Shown here: positions 7,619 through 12,775 of the stretch, piece after piece
Layout of the letters: each line of letters starts with the position of its first letter
Position numbering within the stretch: the stretch's first letter is position 1
Source of the DNA: JBLIAZ01 sp047632015
GTDB lineage: Bacteria; Bacteroidota; Bacteroidia; Flavobacteriales_C; GCA-002722245
DNA length: 12,775 nt
Direction: 5' to 3'
Assembly (NCBI GenBank): GCA_047632015.1
Contig: JBLIBC010000046.1
Location: 1-12,775 of the forward strand
The notes under the pieces: generated by a model
Databases searched by the model: none
Told to the model about the DNA's origin: nothing
The model's input: the letters and a program-made list of their open reading frames with translations, nothing else
Program-made: the position numbers and the translations under genes

Positions 7619-8032
7619 TTATACCGTGAAATTACTAGCATTCATTTTGACGATATTCTCATTAAATTCATGCCTTATTGAAAATGGTTGCACCAGCAGA
7701 AACAGACATGAAAAATATTGATTCCACGCTGTTCTACCTAAAAAGTCTTTTATTAAAAATATGCAACCAAAACTCTCTTGTACTTTTGCCGGTGAAGGGG
7801 CAGTGCCTTGACCTCCACCGGCATGCTTAATTTCGGTAGACAGCATTCCTTTATGGTTTTTCGCTGCCTGGTGAATAGCCTGCCATTCATTTAGTAATTC
7901 TTTTGATTCAGCTGATTTTCTAAAAAGTCCACTTTTTTTTGTTGTTACCCATTTTCCAGTAATACTGATTTTCTGACCCAACTTAGTAGTTTGCTGCATA
8001 TGAACTGGTAACTCTTCTTTTAAATTTATCAT
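7619..8032 (-). CDS. Hypothetical protein, 137 residues
   Basis: I do not recognise this family. The first 100 residues look like real, soluble protein: charged and varied, with WVTTKKSGLFRKSAESKEL at 28-46 and NEWQAIHQAAKNHKG at 48-62. A glycine-rich stretch HAGGGQGTAPSPAKV is at 70-84 and GCIFLIKDFLGRTAWNQYF at 89-107. Residues 108-137 (a hydrophobic patch, then an unremarkable polar tail) look less protein-like, so the C terminus could be altered by a frameshift. The ATG at 8032 is the first start in the open frame, and an AT-rich region precedes it with no strong ribosome site. A run of eight A on the coding strand (7933-7940) lies in the KK codons near residue 33, but the residues on both sides read as one continuous soluble protein. 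The gene is divergent from the AraC-type regulator at 8177, with 144 bp between the starts. No signal peptide or clear membrane segment is visible. Confidence 0.5.
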   Translation of the reverse strand: MINLKEELPVHMQQTTKLGQKISITGKWVTTKKSGLFRKSAESKELLNEWQAIHQAAKNHKGMLSTEIKHAGGGQGTAPSPAKVQESFGCIFLIKDFLGRTAWNQYFSCLFLLVQPFSIRHEFNENIVKMNASNFTV

Positions 8033-8131
8033 AATTTCAGTCTTATATTTAATATTTTGATTACTTCCATTACAAATACATGGCGATTACACACATATTA
8101 TAGGTGTCTTTTTTTACACTACGCAAGGCTG

Positions 8132-8159
8132 TTTGCGACATGTCTATTTTATATCTTTG
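8132..8159 (+). promoter_or_regulatory. Bacteroidota-type promoter for the GlxA/AraC regulator
   Basis: TATCTTTG at 8152-8159 matches the Bacteroidota -7 consensus TAnnTTTG. TTTG at 8132-8135 can serve as the -33 element with a 16-base spacer, slightly short of the usual spacing. It ends 17 bases before the ATG at 8177, implying a short leader and supporting that start over the longer open frame from 8057. Confidence 0.5.
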
Positions 8160-8176
8160 TATATAATTCAACAACC

Positions 8177-9169
8177 ATGAAACACATCAGCGTCATAGTC
8201 CCTTCAGGCAACAGCATTGTAGACACCATCATTGCACCTTTTAACATGCTTAAAATGGCAAACTCCCATTACAAGCAGTTGCACAATTTAACGGAAGAGC
8301 CATTCAACATAGACTTGGTAGGACTTACAAAAGAACCCGTAATGTATCAAGGCTTATTCAGCGTACATCCTACGGCCAGTATTGAGGACATTTCAAAAAC
8401 CGATTTAATTATCATATCCCCAATAAGTGGTGATATTGAAAAGGAAATTCAAAACAACTTGGGTTTTGTAAATTGGATAAAAAAACAACGCATTGAAAAA
8501 GATTCGGAGCTTGCAAGTTTATGCAGAGGAGCGTTTCTATTGGCGGAAACTGGTTTGCTTAATGGGAAATCTTGCGCTACACATTGGACAGCTCACGAAC
8601 TGTTTCAGCGTAAATACCCTGAAGTAAATCTTAAACCAGAAAACATCTTTTGTGAAGACAATGGTATCTACTCAAGTGGCGGAGCCTATTCTATTTTAAA
8701 CTTCACACTTTATTTAATTGAACGATATTTTGGACGAGAAACCGCCATATGGTGTTCCAAAGTTTGCGAAATAGAATTTGACAGGTTAAGTCAAAACGAG
8801 TTCATTATTTTTAGTGGACAAAAAGACCATTCAGACGAGCCAATTAAAAGCGCTCAAGATTACATCGAAAACAACTACCACCACAAATTGAATGTTGACG
8901 AAATTGCACAAATAGCCAATTTAAATGGGCGAAGTTTTTTACGACGATTCAAGAAAGCTACCGCTAACACCCCTTTAGAATACATTCAACGGGTAAAAAT
9001 TGAGGCAGCAAAAAAGAAACTGGAATCCACTACAAAAACTATTCTTGAGGTAATGTACGACATTGGATACAATGATGACAAAGCATTTAGAACCACCTTC
9101 CGAAAGTACTCCGGATTGTCACCTAAAGCATACCAACGGAAGTACAACCGGGAAATGGCAACCGGATAA
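8177..9169 (+). CDS. GlxA-family transcriptional regulator: DJ-1/PfpI-like domain plus AraC-type DNA-binding domain
   Basis: The 330-residue protein has two domains. Residues 3-190 form a DJ-1/PfpI (class I glutamine amidotransferase-like) domain. It opens HISVIVPSGNSIVDTII and has the nucleophile-elbow segment LASLCRGAFLLAETGLLNG (112-130) with Cys116, followed by ATHWTAH (134-140). Residues 226-325 form an AraC/XylS double helix-turn-helix: LNVDEIAQIANLNGRSFLRRFKK (238-260), then ILEVMYDIGYNDDKAFRTTFRKY (289-311) and GLSPKAYQRKY. This is the GlxA architecture. The amidotransferase-like part usually senses a ligand or is catalytically silent while the C terminus binds DNA. The frame is open from 8057, but the 40 extra residues are not family-like and the promoter element lies inside them, so the ATG at 8177 is chosen. 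The DoxX-like remnant follows directly, and the hypothetical gene at 7619 is divergent. The target is unknown. Confidence 0.9.
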   Translation: MKHISVIVPSGNSIVDTIIAPFNMLKMANSHYKQLHNLTEEPFNIDLVGLTKEPVMYQGLFSVHPTASIEDISKTDLIIISPISGDIEKEIQNNLGFVNWIKKQRIEKDSELASLCRGAFLLAETGLLNGKSCATHWTAHELFQRKYPEVNLKPENIFCEDNGIYSSGGAYSILNFTLYLIERYFGRETAIWCSKVCEIEFDRLSQNEFIIFSGQKDHSDEPIKSAQDYIENNYHHKLNVDEIAQIANLNGRSFLRRFKKATANTPLEYIQRVKIEAAKKKLESTTKTILEVMYDIGYNDDKAFRTTFRKYSGLSPKAYQRKYNREMATG

Positions 9170-9177
9170 AATCATTA

Positions 9178-9363
9178 ACATTCTTACGGATTGCTATTGA
9201 ACTAATCACAGCTATGGTAGCTCATTTAAATACTGGAGACGGAGGATATACGGGATCAGCTGTCCCATTTACATTATTACTGCTGACATTTATATTTTAT
9301 GCAAAAGAAAAAAAGGTCGTGTCAATTCAAAACACGTCTGTCCAACAGGACGTAACTAACTAA
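9178..9363 (+). pseudogene. C-terminal remnant of a DoxX-like membrane protein
   Basis: In the frame ending at TAA 9361-9363 the sequence reads FLRIAIELITAMVAHL, then NTGDGGYTGSAVPFTLLLL, then TFIFYAKEKK. That is a glycine/acid loop between hydrophobic helices followed by a basic tail. It resembles the last third of DoxX-family four-helix membrane proteins (a THL/AHL-GDG loop, then a final leucine-rich helix). The only ATG in this frame is at 9214, giving 49 residues with one full helix, and the earlier helices of a DoxX protein are absent. DoxX-like genes often lie beside regulators of this kind in Bacteroidota. It begins within about ten bases of the regulator's stop, so a deletion between them is likely. 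A small intact membrane protein is the alternative. The family call rests on pattern memory and is tentative. Confidence 0.4.
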
Positions 9364-9390
9364 AAGTATAATTGAAATTACCCTAAAGAC

Positions 9391-12300
9391 CTAAAACGAA
9401 ATTGTACCAGGAGTTAGTGGGTCGCTAATCGTAATAGTAGCTTCAACAGAATTAGCTGACGAACAACTTCCTGATAAAACTACAGCTCTGTATTTAGTCG
9501 TTACTGTCAAGTTGCTGTAGGCTTGAGAACTAGTCGTATTAGCTATTGTAGTTGTTGAAGTCCAATTATCAGTACTGCTCTCCCATCGCACTATACTTCC
9601 TGTGTTCCCGCTAAGAGTAAGTGTACCTGAATTAGTAGTCGAACAATAACTAGCGTCCGCACTTACAGTTCCAGCCACCGTAGTTGGATCAACCGTAATG
9701 GTAGCTTCCGTTGCATTCACATCAGAACAAACTCCATTAGACAATACTACCCTGTATTTTGTAGTAGCAGTTAAATTAGTATACACTTGAGTGGTTGTTG
9801 CATTTACAATATCAACTGGTGTAGTCCAACTGTCCGTGGAAGATTGCCATTTTGAAATAGTTCCTGAGTGGCCTGATAAGGTCAAAGTAGCTGAATTTGA
9901 ACCTGAACAAACACTAGCGTCTGAACTAATCGACCCACCAACAGGTACCTCATCCACGGTTATGGTAGCTTCACTTGAATTTGCTGTACCGCAACCCCCG
10001 CTTGTCATTACTGCTCTGTATTTAGTAGTAGCAGTCAAGTTGGAATACGTTTGAGTAGTAGTTGCATTAACTATATCAGCAGGTGTGGTCCAATTATCCG
10101 TGGAAGATTGCCATTTTGAAATAGTTCCAGAATGTCCTGACAAAGTTAATGTGGCACCATTTGATCCTGAACAAAAAGTAGCATCCGTACTGAGTGACCC
10201 ACCAACAACGGCAGCATCAACAGTAATAGTAGCAACAGACGAGTTAGCAGATCCACAAACCCCACTCGCTACAACTGCTCTGTACTTAGTAGTAGCGGCT
10301 AAATTTAAGTAAGCCTGTGTTGTACTTGTATTAACAATATCAACTGGTGTAGTCCAATTATCTGTGGACGATTGCCATTTTGTAATCGTAGTAGCATGAC
10401 CAGACAAAGTTAATGTGGCACCATTTGAAGTTACACAAACACTTGCGTCCGCACTAATTGATCCGCCAACCACTGCAGCGTCAACGGTAACGGTAACTTC
10501 ACTTGAGTTTGCAGCAGCACAAGACCCACTAGTTACTACAGCCCTGTATTTTGTAGTAGCTGTTATATTGGTATACGCTTGTGTCGTACTTGTGTTAACT
10601 ATGTTTGTAGTAGTCGTCCAACTGTCTGTTGAGCTTTCCCAATTTGTAATGCTTCCAGTATGTCCTGACAAGGTTAAGGTACCTGAATTAGATCCTGAAC
10701 AAACTGTAGCATCCGCACTAATAGATCCTCCTACGGAAGCTACGTCAACGGTAATAGTTGCTTCAGTAGCATCTACATCAGCACATACCCCATTAGACAT
10801 TACCACTTTGTATTTTGTAGTAGCAGTTAAATTACTATATGCTTCCGTAGTAGAAGAGTTAGTGATATTAGTAGATGAAGTCCAATTGTCAGTAGAGCTT
10901 TCCCATCTTGTAATTGTTCCAGAATGCCCAGATAAGGTTAAAGTTGCTCCATTTGATCCTGAACAAACTGAAGCATCGGCACTTATTGATCCACCAACAG
11001 GTACTGCGTCAACCGTTATTGTTGCTTCTGAAGAATTTGCCGCAGCACAAGTTCCGTTCGTAATTACAGCTCTGTATTTAGTATCAGCCGTAATATTGGA
11101 ATAAGCATTAGTTGTAGATGTATTAACAATGTCCACAGGCGTAGTCCAATTATCTGTTGAATATTGCCATTTTGTAATACTTCCAGTGTGACCAGACAAA
11201 GTTAAGGTCGCACCATTAGAACCCGAACAAACAGTAGCATCAGTACTTATTGACCCTCCAACAGACACTGCATCTACAGTTATTGCCACATCGCCTGAAT
11301 TTGATGCAGCACATGTACCACTTGTAATCATTGCCCGATATTTAGTAGCAGCAGTTAAATTGCTGTATGCTTGAGTAGTAGTTGTATTAACAATATCAAC
11401 AGGAGTGGTCCAGTTATCAGTTGAATATTGCCACTTGGTAACACTTCCTGTATGACCAGCTAGGGTTAATGTTGCACCATTCGAACCTGAACAAACAGCT
11501 GCAGCAGTTGTCACGGATCCACCAACAGAAGCTGGATCAACAGTAATAGTTCCTGTCGCTGTAGCAGAACCACATAAACTTGTGGGAGTAATGGTGTACG
11601 CATATGCTCCGCTTGCTGTAGGTGTTCCGCTTAGAGTAATCACATTACCTGAATAAGATGCATTAACCCCTGGTGGTAAACCACTTGACGATCCTACAGC
11701 TGTTACTCCAGTAGTAGGATGTGTGATATTCGTCATCGCTGAACTTATACATACTGTTTCTGTACTGGATGCTGATCCTACTGTTCGGTTTGCAACAGTA
11801 GTAAATGGTACATTCAATCCGTATGAAGTTCCAAGACCGTTGGTTGCATATGACCTAACATAATAGGGTGTGTTTTGTGATAATCCCGTTATTGAAGAGC
11901 TGTAATTTGCTGTGCCAGTCCCGTTGGAGGTTTTACTGTTTGATATCGTTGGATTAGTAGACGTATTCCAACATACACCTTTAGCCGTTATCGAAGACCC
12001 ATTATCACTTATCGTATAACCTCCACTTGAAGCAGTACTGCACGTAATCGATGAAATTGCAGTAGTGCTTAACGTTGGTGCTGAACCTGCAAGCGAAACA
12101 GTAAGTTCATAATCTTCCGCTTCACCATACGAATACACACAAGCTCCTACAACACCTGATGAGTTGTATACTCTTATTCGTACATTTGTTAGGGAAGCAC
12201 CAGAGGGGACTGTCATGTTGAAATTATGCGTTCCAGTTGTACCTGCTGTATTTGTTTTCGAGCCACTAACAGCTTCATTAGCATCAAGAAAATCACCATC

Positions 12301-12627
12301 ATCATTCCAATCCACGTGCATTGCAGTATAAGTTGTCCACGCACTGTTACTGTACGAAACCGAAACAGCATACGTTAAAGTCCTACTTACAGCTCCTACG
12401 GTAGTAGTGTAATTCCTGTATCCAGCACTTCCGGTTGTTGTTTTATTAATACCACCTGATGTAATTGTAAGGTTTGTAACGTAATTACTATATCCTGCAG
12501 CAGGTGCCGAAAACCCTCCAAAATTACATGCAGGTGCTGCGACGGCATATGTATATCCATACCCTGCAAACATTAAAATGAATATAAATTTAAATCTTAA
12601 CATAAGTTTTATTTTGTCTCGTTTCAT
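9391..12627 (-). CDS. Secreted repeat protein: GEVED domain plus eight 88-residue Ig-like repeats, C terminus truncated
   Basis: The 1078-residue product starts with a Sec signal peptide (basic KRDKIK, hydrophobic FKFIFILMFAG, cleavage near YAVAAPA at about 31). Residues 33-177 are a GEVED domain, with AMHVDWNDDGDFLDANEAV at 102-120 and the name-giving GEAEDYEL at 168-175. Residues 183-278 resemble fibronectin type III (ITAKGVCWNTSTNPT, YYVRSYATNGLGTSYG). Residues 280-366 are a PKD/Ig-like domain with LPPGV and SGTPTASGAYAYTI. Eight repeats of exactly 88 residues follow from 368 to 1071. The protein then stops (TAG 9391-9393) seven residues into a ninth copy, with no T9SS sorting domain, although the architecture is that of a T9SS surface protein. 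It is probably 3'-truncated. A second ATG at 12603 (residue 9) would also leave a good signal peptide. The upstream gene ends 20 bp before, so co-transcription is likely. An adhesin-like role is inferred. Confidence 0.88.
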   Translation of the reverse strand: MKRDKIKLMLRFKFIFILMFAGYGYTYAVAAPACNFGGFSAPAAGYSNYVTNLTITSGGINKTTTGSAGYRNYTTTVGAVSRTLTYAVSVSYSNSAWTTYTAMHVDWNDDGDFLDANEAVSGSKTNTAGTTGTHNFNMTVPSGASLTNVRIRVYNSSGVVGACVYSYGEAEDYELTVSLAGSAPTLSTTAISSITCSTASSGGYTISDNGSSITAKGVCWNTSTNPTISNSKTSNGTGTANYSSSITGLSQNTPYYVRSYATNGLGTSYGLNVPFTTVANRTVGSASSTETVCISSAMTNITHPTTGVTAVGSSSGLPPGVNASYSGNVITLSGTPTASGAYAYTITPTSLCGSATATGTITVDPASVGGSVTTAAAVCSGSNGATLTLAGHTGSVTKWQYSTDNWTTPVDIVNTTTTQAYSNLTAATKYRAMITSGTCAASNSGDVAITVDAVSVGGSISTDATVCSGSNGATLTLSGHTGSITKWQYSTDNWTTPVDIVNTSTTNAYSNITADTKYRAVITNGTCAAANSSEATITVDAVPVGGSISADASVCSGSNGATLTLSGHSGTITRWESSTDNWTSSTNITNSSTTEAYSNLTATTKYKVVMSNGVCADVDATEATITVDVASVGGSISADATVCSGSNSGTLTLSGHTGSITNWESSTDSWTTTTNIVNTSTTQAYTNITATTKYRAVVTSGSCAAANSSEVTVTVDAAVVGGSISADASVCVTSNGATLTLSGHATTITKWQSSTDNWTTPVDIVNTSTTQAYLNLAATTKYRAVVASGVCGSANSSVATITVDAAVVGGSLSTDATFCSGSNGATLTLSGHSGTISKWQSSTDNWTTPADIVNATTTQTYSNLTATTKYRAVMTSGGCGTANSSEATITVDEVPVGGSISSDASVCSGSNSATLTLSGHSGTISKWQSSTDSWTTPVDIVNATTTQVYTNLTATTKYRVVLSNGVCSDVNATEATITVDPTTVAGTVSADASYCSTTNSGTLTLSGNTGSIVRWESSTDNWTSTTTIANTTSSQAYSNLTVTTKYRAVVLSGSCSSANSVEATITISDPLTPGTISF
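9415..11526 (-). repeat. Tandem array of eight 264-bp coding repeats
   Basis: The VGGS-type repeat start recurs at protein residues 368, 456, 544, 632, 720, 808, 896 and 984, and the ninth partial copy starts at 1072. That is a constant 88 residues (264 bp) with no insertions or deletions. Each copy has the order GGS(I/V)S, VCSGSN, LTLSGHTG, WxxSTDxWT, AYSNLTATTKYR, then a second Cys (GxC) and ATITVD. Two Cys and one invariant Trp per copy suggest an Ig-like fold with a disulfide. Copies 3 and 7 share SNGVC(A/S)DV(D/N)ATEATITVD, and copies 4 and 8 share NSGTLTLSG and SGSC. This points to duplication of a four-copy block. Confidence 0.9.
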
Positions 12628-12647
12628 CTTTTAAACCTGATAAAATT

Positions 12648-12775
12648 CTATTTCTTACTAAAACGTTTTGTTCCTACTTCCCTACCCTCTATGTCCATCA
12701 TTTTAACAAAGTACAACCCTGGAGCCAACTGTCCCGTTTTAATTTGAAAATCATTTCCACCCTCGACACAAACTA
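12648..12775 (-). CDS. C-terminal end of a T9SS cargo protein (type A sorting domain), partial
   Basis: The minus strand reads 41 residues to the TAG at 12648-12650: GGNDFQIKTGQLAPGLYFVK, followed by MMDIEGREVGTKRFSKK. The pattern of a short strand, LxPGLYFVK, a turn, then TKRFxKK at the very end is the typical type A (Por secretion system) C-terminal sorting domain. It directs transport across the outer membrane and anchoring or release at the surface. The rest of the gene lies beyond the window. It ends 20 bp before the start of the repeat-protein gene on the same strand, suggesting an operon. Confidence 0.75.
   Translation of the reverse strand, partial: VCVEGGNDFQIKTGQLAPGLYFVKMMDIEGREVGTKRFSKK

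Noticed and set aside
8057..8176. 40-residue N-terminal extension of the GlxA-type regulator
   Set aside because: The family starts at MKHISVIVPS. The extension contains the TATCTTTG promoter element and is not family-like.
9331..9357. GTCC-AACA-GGAC hairpin after the DoxX-like remnant
   Set aside because: The stem is 4 bp without a T-run and too weak to call a terminator.
9791..11104. Three long plus-strand open frames (9791-10054, 10085-10312, 10415-11104)
   Set aside because: They lie antisense to the 88-residue repeats and are themselves periodic because of them; they have no signal, start context or family resemblance.
9415..11526. CRISPR-like or non-coding satellite repeats
   Set aside because: The 264-bp units are in frame, with no spacers, and encode a conserved Cys/Trp protein repeat.

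Overview
The window comes from an AT-rich member of the Bacteroidota, most likely in or near the Flavobacteriales. The evidence is two very large secreted repeat proteins of the type IX secretion system (T9SS) kind, one with a gliding-motility-type (type B) C-terminal sorting domain. A third, partial gene ends in a type A sorting domain. A TAnnTTTG-type promoter element is also present. No rRNA, tRNA, CRISPR array, prophage or intact insertion sequence is visible.

Layout from left to right. Positions 1-226 (minus) hold the 5' end of an HrpB-type ATP-dependent helicase gene. Positions 227-500 form a divergent intergenic region with a 9-bp inverted repeat and a short fossil copy of part of the next gene. 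Positions 501-2039 (plus) are a two-gene unit with ATGA overlap: an FAD-dependent monooxygenase and a small DUF3995 membrane protein whose last third is frameshifted at a run of nine A. Convergent to it, 2047-7221 (minus) encodes a 1724-residue surface or secreted protein. It has thrombospondin type 3 calcium repeats, Cys-containing Ig-like repeats, a thrombospondin C-terminal-like lectin domain, a PKD domain and the type B sorting domain. Its signal peptide coding continues upstream of the first ATG but has no standard start codon. Positions 7303-7618 are non-coding with small hairpins. Positions 7619-8032 (minus) encode an unrecognised 137-residue protein. Divergent from it, 8177-9169 (plus) encodes a GlxA-type AraC regulator, followed by what looks like the C-terminal remnant of a DoxX-like membrane protein (about 9178-9363). 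Positions 9391-12627 (minus) encode a 1078-residue secreted protein with a GEVED domain and eight exact 88-residue repeats. It stops just inside a ninth repeat and has no sorting domain. Positions 12648-12775 (minus) are the 3' end of another T9SS cargo gene.

The two large minus-strand genes fit an outer-surface adhesion role. The monooxygenase/DUF3995 pair and the regulator/DoxX pair look like small, unrelated accessory modules. Several genes show erosion: a frameshift, a lost start codon, a truncated repeat protein, a membrane-protein remnant and a fossil duplicate. I see no clear new multi-gene system. The most notable points are the non-canonical start of the 1724-residue protein, the A9 frameshift, and the higher-order organisation and truncation of the 88-residue repeat array.
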